DNA from: Siphonodentalium dalli | Taxonomy: Eukaryota; Mollusca; Scaphopoda; Gadilida; Siphonodentaliidae | Assembly (NCBI GenBank): GCA_032622095.1 | Contig: CP136065.1 | Coordinates: 27,163,141 to 27,227,140, forward strand | Direction of reading: 5' to 3' | Length of the DNA: 64,000 bases | In this document: piece after piece, positions 12,601 through 20,985 of the stretch | How the letters are laid out: each line of letters begins with the position of its first letter | Numbering within the stretch: the stretch's first letter is position 1 | The notes under the pieces: model-generated | Told to the model about the DNA's origin: nothing | Databases searched by the model: none | Seen by the model: only the letters and a program-made list of their open reading frames with translations | Made by a program: the position numbers and the translations under genes

Positions 12601-15600
12601 ATGTTTTAAAATTGTAACAAGTGAATAAGGTCAGCATTTAGTATTGCACCATATTATTTATAACAATGAGTGTTCCTGCATGTTATTCTGAGTAGCGTAT
12701 TTCAAATTATAATGACAATCTCCTCCCTATTTCATCAGACAAGTTACCTGGACTGGCTAATTACTGGGTTTATTATTTATTACATGCCAATTTTGTTATT
12801 TACACCAAAGTCATGAATTATCTTGTTGACAACACAAACATGACAGTTGGCATATTTACTTCTTCAATCTTTGTAACTATGAGAATTGGCTCCAGCTTGT
12901 TTCCTACATGTGGAAGATGTAAATTAATTTTGAGGCCTTTTAATCTTTCACTTCTCCAAGCCTTCATTTTAGTTTGCAAGTTTTCCCTTCTATTACCCTT
13001 CCCTAGAACATCTGCTGAATCCATTTGATTACCTGTTTACATAGTCTCACCTGCTGAAACACAATGCTGTGCCAAAACCCTGGCACTTTGATGTATTAGA
13101 CTCGAACCAACGATGCACTGAATTACATGAAGGTATACTACAGTTAGCTAGGAAAGTTATACCTAACAGGGTGGGATTATATTCAAATTTATAGTCAGTG
13201 ACGAGTTTTTTATAATTAGACGATAAAACAAATGTCACTAATAATCAAGTCTGAGTTTAGTTTGCCTGTCATTTGCAGAATGAGGCCCACAGAAGGTGAA
13301 TTAGTGACATTATCTTGCATAGCAGTCTAGCATCACCAAATTCACCCTCTGGGGACCTCATTCTGCATGGCCTCATCTGCTCATCTGGGAGACATAGACT
13401 CAGATTGAAGTTCCCAAATTGTGAATAATGTGGTGTACACCCATTGGGAGCCTTGATTATCCAATGTGTCGTCTGCCAATTTGGGGAAATTATATAGAGA
13501 AACTAAACTAAAAAAGAAATAGAATCTATGTGAAGAAGTTTCCATAGAAATTTGATAATAAAGAAACTTTCCAGAGAAGATGAAGCCTAAGCAGAATGAG
13601 GTCCCCAGAGGGTGAATTTAGTGAACCGAATTGAGTCCCTTTCTCTGAATAAGCGCTAGCAAAATACTGCTCCACTAGATGGCGAGAGAAATACTCTGAA
13701 GATAACCATCAGATGCAATTTGGCTTGGGAGCCATATTGCTGATCAACCGTACACAATAAGATGACGAATAACCCTTTCATGATGGGAGCTGCCTTGTGC
13801 AACATAACCCTGTTCCAGTGCATTCTCTTATATATGCGAGTCTCACATAGGGAGCCTTGCATATATAAGAGAATGCACTGGCTTACAAGGTCAAGTGAAA
13901 TATTGTTAGGCCAATGCATTCTCTTCTATATTTGAGGCTCCCTATGGGAGACTTGCATATTTAAGAGAATGCATTGGCACAGAGTTTTCACAAAATTTCA
14001 GGAAGCTCCAGTCATGAAAGATGCCAAATAATAGTGAAGACCAAAATTAATTATAATTATGATTATTTAGCTGGTGAAAGTACACGAGTGAAGGCAGTAC
14101 TAGAAACCTTGTAATCCTTCAGTTTCCTGACCACGACTTGTGACGACTGTCCTTGTAGTGATATAAAGGACAGTCCTTACCTATTCTATACTTCAATCGT
14201 TTTCTGAACTATCATTGAAATCGTACCCATTTAGCCCAGAGCGGTACACATTTTAGTGGGGATGGGGGCTGGAAGGCTGAAAGTTTTGATGGCTTTATTA
14301 TTTTAAAATATATAAAGCTGTGAAATTTAAAATGTATAACATATTTTTGCACAGTTGGTGCAGGTCAGCGCCATATCTTAAAGATCGGTAAACTGATTTT
14401 TTCTTTCTGAACTTTGCTTTCTTCACCTTCAAGGTAATATTCTTGGAATTTCTTCAAACATTTCTGTCTGAAATAAACAAGGACTCATGTCATGTAGTTA
14501 TTGCCATGTGTTGGCATATAATTGATGTACATTATCCTGTACCAGGTTGGCCAAAAATTGTGTACTGTTAATACTTCAGATTTTAAGCAGAATAAAAGAC
14601 CTTATTTTTGCTATTTGATTTATGACATTATTTTCAGTGATGTGTGCTGAATCTTTACTCATAAAATTGATGGTCATTTTCTTTCCTTTCAGTTTCACGA
14701 ATCCTGAGGTGAATGACTACTATGCTACGGCACGTCCATGTGGAGGAACCCACACGATGACATACCCTCACAAGAGGACCACTAAGCTCAGTAATCTAAG
14801 GTAATTTAAATTACAATGGTAACCATTCTGGTCGATTGAATGAAACAATCAGAGGCTCATTTGGAAAGTGGTTTGCCTTGGAGAGGATGCAGGTCAAGTT
14901 TGAAAATTGTCAAGGTCCGGTGATTCTTTATGGAGTTATTGATGATTGGAGAATCCAAATTTTTTGGGTTGTCTCGTTAATATCTTCATCGTTATAGCTC
15001 GGAATTCAGGGAGATTTGGTATGTTGTTCAAATTTGAAACATAAACTGAATTTCTTGATATTTGGGGTATGGTTCACATTTGAGAAGAAGCAGGTCAAGT
15101 TCGAAATGGTAACGATTCAGTTATTATTTTTGTAGTTTTACCCCATTTTCGACTTAGAGCTAAAAATGTTTGGATTGTCTCGATAATATCTTCCAACATT
15201 ATCTCTCAGAATTCTGGGAGATTTGGTATGTTGTTCACATTTGAACATACACAGAAGTTCTTGATATTTGGTGCATTGTTCACATTTGGAAAAAGCAGGT
15301 AAACTTCGAAATGGCAATGGTCCTGTGATTAATTATGTAGTTATAACCCCTTTTCAACTAAGAGCTCAAATTTTTTTCATTGTCTAGTTAATATTTTCAA
15401 AATGATCTCTCAGAATTAAATGAAAATTGGTATGTTGTTGACATTTAAGAAGACATAGGTCAACATCAAGTTGGAAACAAGATTGGTTCAATGACTTTTG
15501 TCAGAATTTTATTTCTTTGTTTTCAGAAAAAGCCACCTTTTATTTGTGAGGCATGAGCTCAGCAACCTTTATTTATACAAGTAAATTGTTCTTGTTACAA

Positions 15601-18600
15601 CTGAGTGACAACCCCCCTGCCAATGTCATTTAACAGAATAAACAACTTACATAATAACTATATTTGAACAACCATAAATCATAAGGTCTGCTTTCCTGAC
15701 TAAACTGTTTTGAGTATAGTTGGAATCTGAGAATGATTATGTAGAGCTATGTTGTGTAAAGCACTCAGATCAGTTTCGTAACTAAATGAAACTCGTCAGT
15801 GAGGTTCTTGGTGAAGTTAGAAAACCGGCTATTTGTATATTAAAGCATGTTTGCTCAGTATGAGGCTCATTTTGAATTTGAATTGCCTTGGAGAATACGC
15901 AGGTCAAGTTTGAAAATTGTCAAGGTCTGGTTATTTTTGTGATAATGATATTTCCTATAAAAATGAATTTTTATATGCCCGTTTGAAAAAACTTTAGATT
16001 GAATCGAGTGACCTGAACCAAATTTGGTATACAGATCAAGTTCAGATATTATTTCGTCTTAAGTCAAAGGTTTCAAACAAATGAATTAAACCTTGCCCCA
16101 CTCTACTCCATAAACGGGCGTATTATGCCACGCCCGATGGCGTGCTCTTGTTATGTTGATATTTTTGACTGATGTAATTATATAAAAAGAATAATCTTCA
16201 TTTATGATATAATTATACAGATTTAAAAAAATTTATGCCGATAACAAAGACAATATGTGTTTATACATTGTAATTACATTGGGAAATGATCATTATTTCT
16301 TTAATAATTTCAAATCATTTTCTCATATTTCTGTTCTGTAGACAGAAGTCAACTTGAGTTACATTATGATAGCATTTTTAATTTTCTTTTTTAGCAATTT
16401 ATTCAAAGATGAACCTGAGACAGTTGTTCCTCTCTACAAGTATGTATCTGAATACGATGTATTATATCTACCATTAGTGCTGAAACGAATAATCAAATAT
16501 TTGTTGATAAATGGCAGTATTCGAATATCAAAATCATAATAGTCAACTTATATTAGAAACACACATCATGCTTTCCGATAATAGCATGTCATGCAAAGTA
16601 TAATTAAAGTGACTAGAATGTAACACGAAAGAAGTTGTTCTCACGATGTCTTCAACACTTACATGTCGTGTTCCATGCACAGCCACGTTCCGCTCATGTG
16701 AAAAAGATACCATTATTTTGTGAACAAATTCCTCCTAAAAAAAGCACAAAATGACTATCATGCTGTGATGTTGCATAACGACATATAAAGACACATGCCA
16801 CCTGCGATTATAATTTTCTGATTCACAAATCACCAGTCATTAAGTTTAGGGAATAGTAATGGGATCTGTGAAGTATTGACCCTGTATCAAAGTTCATCGC
16901 CTTCTGTTAAGATCAAAGGAGCTGTTAAACTGTGTGTACCTAGCATCATTGACCCAGTTCCAGTAACATCAGGCATTACCGCAAAACCTATGAAATCCCA
17001 TGTCCCAGTATCATATGTAGGCTGTCCTTTGAAGTTGCCTTAAACAAGATATTTTAAACCAATCACCATTCTGGTTTCCATTGTTGATTGTTCTCATAGC
17101 TCATTCCAAACGTGTTACTAATGGTTGGGCGGGAAACCACCCCACGAATATTCCAATACTACGGACGAATATTCGATCAGCTAATTCCACTATTCGTTTC
17201 AGCAATGCTAACCATGATGTTTGATATAGCCAATTACAATACTTACCATCTAAGTGTTGATTTACTTAAGACCAAATTTTATGTCACATTATGAATGAAA
17301 TTGTATAAAAATAACATTATTTATCTGCAAGTTTACTCCCAGAATAACTTCTTGTCAGTAATATCTAGATCAGAATTTCACCCCACGCTCTGAGGTATGG
17401 TACTACATGTAATTTGCTTATTGACCAATATCAAGTTATTGTGGTTGTTTGACCGTAACATCGTGTGACATTGGGGGCGACGAGGTTGAGCTTATCTTCA
17501 AATCATCAATGTAATACATGTCATGAAGAAGCTGTACAGCGAGAGACGGTGGGAATAGTTGTCCTGGTCTCCCTTTTGTTGGTGGCTTGAGACACCAGTG
17601 AGGTTCTGATCAATCATAGTTGTTTCTTACCGTACTGAAAGAAAAACATATTTAATTGAATAAAATGTGTAATTAAATAATATTGTATGTGCATATATGA
17701 TTATTCCATTTGATAGATCATTTAATATGATAGGTATACTTGATTACCATACTTAATGTACCAATCTAATATATGTATCATCTTTAATGTGTACAAATCT
17801 TACAGCCAAGGCCCTGAAAACAAAATCACAGCTGGAGTTCCAATAGCTGGAGTTCCAATAAGGTTTGAACTGTCAATCAACCAACCCATGTTTACATTTT
17901 CATTTTTACCTGTTTGTTATTTATAGCCAAGATATATACAGCTAAATATTGATTTAAAGGGTCTGCCAATGCAATCACAGTGGGTAAATGTGCAAAAAAT
18001 ATAAAACTCTATAAAATATAGTGACTAAGAAGAACATGGTGAAATAGATAAACTTTGTTGTTAAATTATAATACAGAACCGATTTGGTCATCTTAGCACT
18101 AAAAGAGTTAATTAAACTCACGACATATTTGCATGGATTTGGTTAGAATATCAGGTGAAACACTTGTCAGAATTATATTTGATGTGATGTTTTGATTAGA
18201 ATATCAGGTGAAATACTGGTAAGAATTATATTTGATGTGATGTTTTGGCTATAAATAATCTTAGTTAGGTTACTGGTTCAGGTTACTTTAGAACTTATTC
18301 ATTTTATAGTCCACCATTATATACTCCATATTGACCCCAATTTTCCTGCTTTGAATCCATCTTAGTATTTTTAGTCCTGATACAATGTTCTCCAAGCCTT
18401 GAAATAGGGTGTCTGTCATTTGCAGAATGAGGTCCTCAGAGGGTAATTTAGTGATGCTACCCCGCATAGTGGGCTAGCATCACCAAATTCACCCTCTGGG
18501 GACCTCATTCTGCTTACACCTCAGCAGAATGAGGTTCCCAGAGGGTGAATTTGGTGATGCTAGCCCACTATGCGGGGTAGCATCACTAAATTCACCCTGT

Positions 18601-20985
18601 GGGGACCTCATTCTGCAAATGACAGACACCCTATTTCAAGGCTTGATGTTCTCATTTGTATTTAAATTTATAACCTGGGCCAACTTTGTGGAAAATAGAG
18701 GGAGGGCTGGGGAGGGGAGTTATATCTTGCTTACTCCGTCCGCCTTTATAACTCATCCATTATATATTGGTCATGATTGAATTTTAGAAAGGTAACTGAC
18801 TATGAGGAAGCATCTTCATTTTTCCTTTGGTATCAAAAGATAATTGAATACAAATCTACCATTTAAAAGTGGTCACACTTGAATCTACAAGCAACGGCAG
18901 TTGGATTGATCTAGATTTTTGTTTTGGTAGCTACACGCTGAGGTTGTATATAGTTGTACTTCTGAAGCAACACCATCACTGTGCCTGCATTGCTTTGCTG
19001 AAAATTTAAAGCACACTTCATTCCAAATATTTAAATTATTCATCCCAAACCCAGAATGATCCATCCTGAAATTATATTATACACAGCTGTTACAGTAATG
19101 CCCGAAATAATCGACTCCTTAACCACAGAGAATTATGGGTAACTTTTCAATGAGAGCTTTCCGATGAATGGCAACAAGCCTTATTTCTGACTAAATCCTT
19201 AAAAGTTACCCATAATTCTGCTGTGGTTAAGGAGTCGATTATTTAGGGCATTACTGTAACAGCTGCATGAGATTTTGCACAAAATTCTATTATAGACTAG
19301 TTTATAGCTAGATATTAACTTATAGATAACCAGTTATTTTGAACAAAACATACCAACTGAAACATAATGTTTTCAGTCATCCACCAGTTCACTAAACATG
19401 TGGATCATTCTCTTCATGGTATGATGGGAAATTGCAAGTTGTTTATTTACTATAGCTTCAATCATTGATTAACCGAATGTTGTTTGGTTACTTTTCTGAG
19501 TAACCACATGGAACGCACTGAGAGATTTGATGCACCGGAAAAAGATATCCCACTTCATGGCATGTCATGCCGATTGTTCTTTTCGTGCAGCTTCTTTCAA
19601 ACTTTATGATGAATTGATTTACAATGGAGATAAACATTCTTAAGTTTGAGTTGGATATTTGGGTATTCGTGCTTGGTTTGAGCTCGAATCACGCAATATC
19701 AAACTAAGTTTATCTCCCAAAGATGTCGCAATAATTTCAAATGATGAATATTGCTATAGCAACAGAACGCTGCTGTGCAATGTTATAAGATTTAATATTC
19801 ACCTCAGAAGGTAAATTTCTATGTTTTTCATTTTTAACAGAGAAGAGGTTGATGTTCAGGGACAAGACGGACACATCTATAAGGGCCGTGTCGAGCGATT
19901 ACAACTGGAAGCAAAGCTACCCTCCGTCACTACAGTTAATAACAATGCACAGGTCTGATCACTAATTTGAAATAATATTTATTTTTTTTAATGTAACCAA
20001 CTTACCCTGACCAAATAATAAGTTAAGACTTCATTTATAGAGCTTCAAACAAATACATATTTTCTCCAATAAGAATTTATAATAATAAAAGCTCATGTCA
20101 AGACCTTCATGTTTGGTCTTAACTTAATGCAGTTAGAATATCATGCAAGCCTTGAAATAGGGTGTCTGTCATTTGCAGAATGAGGTCCCCAGAGGGTGAA
20201 TTTAGTGATGCTACCCCGCATAGCGGGCTAGAATCACCAAATTCACCTCTGGGGACCTCATTCCACTTACACCTTCATTTATAGAGCTTCAAACAAATAC
20301 ATATTTTCTCCAATAAGAATTTATAATAATAAAAGCTCATGTCAAGACCTTCATGTTTGGTCTTAACTTAATGCAGTTAGAATATCATGCAAGCCTTGAA
20401 ATAGGGTGTTTGTCATTTGCAGAATGAGGTCCCCAGAGGGTGAATTTAGTGATGCTACCCCGCATAGCGTGCTAGAATCACTAAATTCACCCTCTGGTGA
20501 CCTCATTCTGCAAATGACAGACACCCTATTTCAAGGCTTGATATCATGGTCACGAATTTCAGTCCATTCTGGCTAGTCAAATTTCTCTTAAACTCTTAAC
20601 TCTGTTCAACAGAAAATGTAACTTAACACAAGTGAACTAATGTTCAAAGTTAACAGTCCTGACTTTCCAAGACCATTTGAGTGCTGATTTATATGACATC
20701 CTTGGTGGAACTAAAAGACGAAATTGTTTTTCAATAGCTATTGGTATTTATTAGACAGTGAATTTTTTTCAGGTTTATCCTTCTCGATCACAAACAAATG
20801 TCGTCCATCCACCTTCTCCACCAGAAACAAGAGTTCGGCCGCCCTCATCGAGATCACCGCGTCCACAATCAGGGAGGAATGCATCAAGGGTGGAGTCAGG
20901 AAATGCGCTTGCTCCAGAATCAACGTACTCGACTCCGAGTCCAGAAGCTGTTTTTCCTGAACTCGTAGACAACAAGGCTGAATAA
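491..20985 (+). CDS. QRICH2: QRICH2/C16orf96-like protein (DUF4795 family), 3' part, multi-exon
   Basis: C-terminal part of a DUF4795-family protein. In mammals QRICH2 is needed for sperm flagellum structure; C16orf96 shares the domain. Exons read here: 491-613, 3649-3834, 4420-4595, 6132-6194, 8016-8117, 11890-12033, 14693-14800, 16395-16439, 17806-17862, 19841-19952 and 20773-20985 (stop TAA). Every junction is AG/GT and every phase matches its neighbour, giving one continuous frame of about 405 residues. Order of regions: helical coiled-coil (QAEVEKLHDTTQDIIEH, then EKKADKEYVAMEVDVKADKR), DRMELDPLKEWLESRLKAL, the cysteine pair in FHCISCDRPVDMLPNG, RPYTTFELDQIRQHAKK, PCGGTHTMTYPHKR, GQDGHIYKGR, and a Pro/Ser/Arg-rich tail. 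The 5' end lies left of the window, so no start codon is claimed. Family assignment rests on recognised motifs, not an alignment. Choosing QRICH2 over C16orf96 is less certain than the family. Confidence 0.82.
1006..1183. mobile_element. TTAA MITE, AGTGCCAAG family, degraded copy
   Basis: Starts TTAACCCTTTCAGTGCCAAG and ends CTTGGAAAGGGTTAA, with TTAA at each end. Its right arm matches the long palindrome at 35770-35984 closely; the left arm is partly deleted. Ends and TTAA target are piggyBac-like. It lies in the first visible QRICH2-like intron. Confidence 0.7.
1531..1675. repeat. Long inverted repeat, MITE-like
   Basis: GATATTACTTGGTTAG at the left pairs with CCAACCAAGTAATATC at the right, and the inner TATTAGGCCTGATAACAG pairs with TGTTATCAGGCCTATAAT. 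The arms are about 50 bp around an unpaired centre. No clear target duplication. Just right of it, two copies of a 27-31 bp block (GATGTCGTAAAATgATATTA) lie at about 1787-1850. Confidence 0.6.
2017..2398. mobile_element. TTAA MITE, CCCAACA family, with two hairpins
   Basis: TTAACCCTTTAGCCAACA at the left and TGTTGGGTAAAGGGTTAA at the right; TTAA on both sides. Inside, bounded by CCCTGTGCCA and TGGCACAGGG, are two hairpins of the AATGCATTCTCTTATATATG type separated by an A/T-rich spacer. Nearly the same element occurs at 22414-22803 and 45597-45952. Confidence 0.8.
2599..2692. mobile_element. TTAA MITE, CATGA family, internally deleted
   Basis: TTAACCCTTCC at the left and CATCATGGAAGGGTTAT at the right with only a fragment of one hairpin between. 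It looks like a deletion derivative of the elements at 4633-5159. Confidence 0.6.
3259..3512. mobile_element. TTAA MITE, CATGA family, two hairpins
   Basis: TTAACCCTTTCATTACTGGAG at left, CATCATGAAGGGGTTAA at right. Two hairpin units with AATGC/GCATTCTCTTATATATGC arms lie between. It ends 136 bases before a QRICH2-like exon and is stop-free in that exon's frame. Confidence 0.75.
3649..3834 (+). CDS. QRICH2: QRICH2-like exon: KADK coiled-coil core of DUF4795
   Basis: Acceptor tttttcag before 3649, donor GTAAGT after 3834, 186 nt, phase 0 in and out, 62 residues. It contains EKKADKEYVAMEVDVKADKR followed by SLDCKVNHTLFDTTTNEINK; the paired ADK blocks are a recognisable DUF4795 signature. A longer stop-free frame runs from 3226 through an upstream MITE into this exon, but the good acceptor and the homology fix the exon start at 3649. 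Confidence 0.88.
4009..4027 (+). repeat. Poly-G run
   Basis: Nineteen consecutive G, followed by TGGGTGG. No element borders are visible here. Length is probably unstable. Confidence 0.9.
4420..4595 (+). CDS. QRICH2: QRICH2-like exon: LDRMELDPLKEW helical segment
   Basis: Acceptor aatacacag before 4420, donor GTATGT after 4595. It is 176 nt, enters in phase 0 and leaves two bases (AA) of a split lysine codon. The peptide includes LTDDLEGKLDRMELDPLKEW and ESRLKALNKKIHSQ, then an acidic stretch GGDWHEDDAAGIR. The KLDR-ELDP pattern is characteristic of DUF4795. Base composition is clearly higher in G+C than the surrounding intron. Confidence 0.88.
4633..4895. mobile_element. TTAA MITE, CATGA family, two hairpins
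   Basis: TTAACCCTTCCATGATGGGAG at left, AAAGGGTTAA at right. It carries the inner cassette CCCTGTGTCA to TGGCACAGGG with two hairpins (loops around CCATAGGTCGCC). Its right TTAA is also the left TTAA of the next element. Confidence 0.8.
4892..5159. mobile_element. TTAA MITE, CATGA family, abutting the previous copy
   Basis: Begins at the shared TTAA (4892-4895) with CCCTTCCATGATTGGAG and ends AAAAGGGTTAA. It lies in the opposite orientation to its neighbour, judged by which end carries the GGAGCTTCCTGAAATTT segment. Two hairpins are present. Confidence 0.8.
6132..6194 (+). CDS. QRICH2: QRICH2-like exon: CISCDRPVDM cysteine motif
   Basis: Acceptor ctttttcag before 6132, donor GTGAGT after 6194, 63 nt. 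It completes a split Lys codon and leaves two bases of a Gly codon. The peptide QLIQKFHCISCDRPVDMLPN carries the C-x-x-C pair that is a hallmark of the family and may bind metal (inference). The last part of the exon plus its donor recurs twice more just downstream (6207-6311). Reading past the true donor gives an immediate in-frame TGA. Confidence 0.88.
6150..6311 (+). repeat. Tandem triplication of the CISCDRP exon end and its donor
   Basis: Three copies of about 50-56 bp (about 6150-6201, 6207-6256, 6256-6311), each containing TGTGATAGACCTGTA...CTGCCTAATGGGTGAGTT. The first is the real exon end and donor; the other two lie in the intron. Confidence 0.85.
6374..6591. mobile_element. TTAA MITE, CATGA family, degraded
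   Basis: Left end TTGACCCTTCCATCATGCGAG (TTAA changed to TTGA), right end TATGGAAGGGTTAA. The first hairpin is truncated and the second nearly complete. Its right TTAA is shared with the next element. Confidence 0.7.
6588..7205. mobile_element. TTAA MITE, CTTTACTAAAT family, with a nested insert
   Basis: TTAACCCTTTCTTTACTAAAT at left; GAGTATTTAGTATAGAAAGG then GTTAA at right. Outer parts match 24557-24800 (for example CATTGGAATGGTCT and ACTACTC.TCAATGAGTATTT). About 350 bp is inserted at 6795-7150. Confidence 0.7.
6795..7150. mobile_element. Nested element with AGGCCAAA ends
   Basis: Left end AGGCCAAACAAAATTATACC; right end ATTATTTTATTTTGGCCT is its rough inverted match. It interrupts the host MITE, which is continuous without it in the copy at 24557-24800. 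It contains GGGTAGGTAGGTAG near the left and GGGCAGGTAGGGAG near the right. Confidence 0.5.
7388..7845. mobile_element. Long-TIR element, GAATGAGGTCCCCAGAGGG family
   Basis: GAGTGTCTGTCATTTACAGAA at left and TGCAAATGACAGACACACT at right. Within the arms are AGAGGGTGAATTTAGTGATG blocks; the centre has the family's CCCCAAATTGGCAGATGACA and CACCATTTGGGAACTTCAAT blocks. Diverged, and lies in the intron before the 8016 exon. Confidence 0.65.
8016..8117 (+). CDS. QRICH2: QRICH2-like exon: RPYTTFELDQIRQH motif
   Basis: Acceptor aaatttcag before 8016, donor GTAATA after 8117, 102 nt, same split-codon phase as its neighbours. The peptide is a Pro-rich linker (APNLPVQSGLPPTRSPRP) followed by YTTFELDQIRQHAKK. 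The RPYTxFEL-x-xIRQH pattern is a conserved DUF4795 block directly after the cysteine motif, which supports the exon order. Confidence 0.85.
8440..8558. mobile_element. TTAA MITE, CATGA family, left half only
   Basis: TTAACCCTTTCATGATGGGAG followed by one shortened hairpin and the spacer GGCTTACAAGGTCGAGGT; the right half is missing. Confidence 0.65.
8560..9780 (+). other. Intronic sequence, nothing recognised
   Basis: AT-rich intron between the exons ending 8117 and starting 11890. No repeat, RNA gene or phase-compatible exon recognised. Confidence 0.4.
9785..9866 (+). repeat. 41-bp tandem duplication
   Basis: Two perfect adjacent copies of a 41-base unit beginning ATCTTAATATGCCACAACAT and ending TTTGCCATGGGGC. 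It is intronic. Confidence 0.85.
9993..10258. mobile_element. TTAA MITE, CATGA family, two hairpins
   Basis: TTAATACTTTCATGACGGGAG at left, CAGTCATGGAAGGGTTAA at right, two hairpins with the usual TTACAAGGTCAAGATAAAT spacer. Confidence 0.75.
10621..10691. mobile_element. TTAA MITE, CATGA family, right end only
   Basis: From TATATAAGAGAATGCATTGG through CACAGGGTTTTC to CATGAAAGGGTTAA. The left part is missing. Confidence 0.65.
11151..11421. mobile_element. TTAA MITE, CTTTACTAAAT family
   Basis: TTAACTCTTTCTTTACTAAAT then ACTCAGTGATGAGTAG at left; GAGAATCCATTTACTATATA then AAGTGTTAA at right. TTAA on both sides. Intronic in the QRICH2-like gene. Confidence 0.7.
11890..12033 (+). CDS. QRICH2: QRICH2-like exon: basic helical segment
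   Basis: Acceptor atcttag before 11890, donor GTAAGT after 12033, 144 nt, phase-compatible on both sides. The peptide is helical and charged: GAIGNAINFERALAEKQLAR, then MRKADLRAFLVHFGSDIAAL, then RQRGEEAA. This part of the family is poorly conserved, so the call rests mainly on splice sites, phase, coding-like composition and position. It would follow QIRQHAKK directly. Confidence 0.75.
12034..13240 (+). other. Intronic sequence, nothing recognised
   Basis: AT-rich intron after the exon ending 12033. Both-strand short frames at 12813-13028 have no recognisable motif or splice context. Confidence 0.4.
13244..13625. mobile_element. Long-TIR element, GAATGAGGTCCCCAGAGGG family
   Basis: GAGTTTAGTTTGCCTGTCATT then TGCAGAATGAGG at left. 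The inner CACCATTTGGGAAC and CCAATTTGCCATAT-type blocks appear in reverse order relative to 7388-7845, and an AGCAGAATGAGGTCCCCAGAG arm lies at right. The outermost right end is lost. Confidence 0.6.
13769..14020. mobile_element. TTAA MITE, CATGA family, eroded ends
   Basis: ATAACCCTTTCATGATGGGAG at left, GGAAGCTCCAGTCATGAAAG at right. The terminal TTAA is lost at the right. Two hairpins are retained. Confidence 0.65.
14693..14800 (+). CDS. QRICH2: QRICH2-like exon: PCGGTHTMTYPHKR motif
   Basis: Acceptor cctttcag before 14693, donor GTAATT after 14800, 108 nt, phase-compatible. The peptide FTNPEVNDYYATARPCGGTH continues TMTYPHKRTTKLSNLR. The CGG-x-HT-x-TYP block is a strongly conserved signature near the C-terminus of QRICH2-type proteins. 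Confidence 0.87.
14850..15490 (+). repeat. Intronic tandem array, about 200-bp diverged units
   Basis: The landmark GCAGGTCAAGTTTGAAAATT recurs in altered form at about 14889, 15090 and 15295, with a poor fourth copy near 15465. Each unit also has a GATTTGGTATGTTGTTCA-type block and a CTCGTTAATATCTTC-type block. A further single copy lies at about 15860-15940. Confidence 0.65.
15955..16150. repeat. Dispersed repeat with TATATGCCCGTTT / AAACGGGCGTATTA ends
   Basis: ATGCCCGTTTGAAAA near the left and ATAAACGGGCGTATTATGCC near the right form an imperfect inverted pair. The inside has a GACCTGAACCAAATTTGGTA block. Family unknown. Confidence 0.35.
16395..16439 (+). CDS. QRICH2: Probable small QRICH2-like exon (15 residues)
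   Basis: Acceptor ctttttttag before 16395 and donor GTATGT after 16439. It is 45 nt and has exactly the split-codon phase needed between 14800 and 19841. It encodes NLFKDEPETVVPLYK, which is coding-like but not a motif I recognise. The family has a variable linker here. Skipping this exon would also keep the frame, so it could be alternative. Confidence 0.55.
16440..17805 (+). other. Intronic sequence, nothing recognised
   Basis: Between two small probable exons. The open frame at 17112-17294 has no recognised motif. Confidence 0.35.
17806..17862 (+). CDS. QRICH2: Probable small QRICH2-like exon with internal duplication
   Basis: Acceptor atcttacag before 17806, donor GTTTGA after 17862, 57 nt, same phase as the neighbouring exons. 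It encodes QGPENKITAGVPIAGVPIR, in which a 15-base block (GCTGGAGTTCCAATA) is perfectly duplicated to give AGVPI twice. The donor is weaker than the others. Support is from phase and splice signals only. Confidence 0.5.
18143..18248 (+). repeat. 53-bp tandem duplication
   Basis: Two adjacent, slightly diverged copies of a 53-base unit starting TTAGAATATCAGGTGAAA and ending TTGATGTGATGTTTTG. Confidence 0.75.
18393..18645. mobile_element. Long-TIR element, GAATGAGGTCCCCAGAGGG family, compact copy
   Basis: Starts CAAGCCTTGAAATAGGGTGT and ends ACACCCTATTTCAAGGCTTG, a near-perfect inverted pair. Each half is itself a small hairpin around a GCTA.CCCGCATAG.GGGCTAGC loop, so the copy is a double palindrome. 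Confidence 0.8.
19091..19258. mobile_element. TA-flanked MITE, TACAGTAATGCCC family
   Basis: TACAGTAATGCCCGAAATAA at left and TTATTTAGGGCATTACTGTA at right; a TA at each end suggests a Tc1/mariner-type target. Inner arms: CTTAACCACAG and CTGTGGTTAAGG. Confidence 0.75.
19841..19952 (+). CDS. QRICH2: QRICH2-like exon: GQDGHIYKGR motif
   Basis: Acceptor tttttaacag before 19841, donor GTCTGA after 19952, 112 nt. It completes an Arg codon and ends in phase 0. The peptide begins EEVDVQGQDGHIYKGRVERL and ends TTVNNNAQ. The EVD-x-x-GxDGHIYKGR block is a recognisable C-terminal signature of the QRICH2/C16orf96 family. Confidence 0.85.
20029..20516 (+). repeat. 244-bp tandem duplication carrying a MITE arm
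   Basis: TTCATTTATAGAGCTTCAAA at 20030 recurs at 20274, and the two blocks match for about 240 bases. Each includes the start of a GAATGAGGTCCCCAGAGGG element (20146 and 20390). Only the second copy retains the element's right end. Confidence 0.8.
20390..20540. mobile_element. Long-TIR element, compact copy
   Basis: CAAGCCTTGAAATAGGGTGT at left, ACACCCTATTTCAAGGCTTG at right. It is a single hairpin of about 150 bp, shorter than the copy at 18393-18645. Confidence 0.8.
20773..20985 (+). CDS. QRICH2: QRICH2-like terminal exon, Pro/Ser/Arg-rich tail
   Basis: Acceptor tttttttcag before 20773. The frame runs to TAA at 20983-20985, 70 residues plus stop, phase 0 in. Composition is Pro/Ser/Arg-rich (HPPSPPETRVRPPSSRSPRP), like the disordered tail of family members. 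No AATAAA follows closely; the nearest one I see is at 22112-22117, with ATTAAA at about 21670, so the 3' UTR end is unknown. Confidence 0.82.
   Translation, partial: VYPSRSQTNVVHPPSPPETRVRPPSSRSPRPQSGRNASRVESGNALAPESTYSTPSPEAVFPELVDNKAE

Noticed and set aside
18529-18780. Recurrent peptides with PEGEF.DA.P..G.ASLNSPSGDLIL
   Set aside because: They read through the GAATGAGGTCCCCAGAGGG arms of the long-TIR family and end in unrelated flanks.
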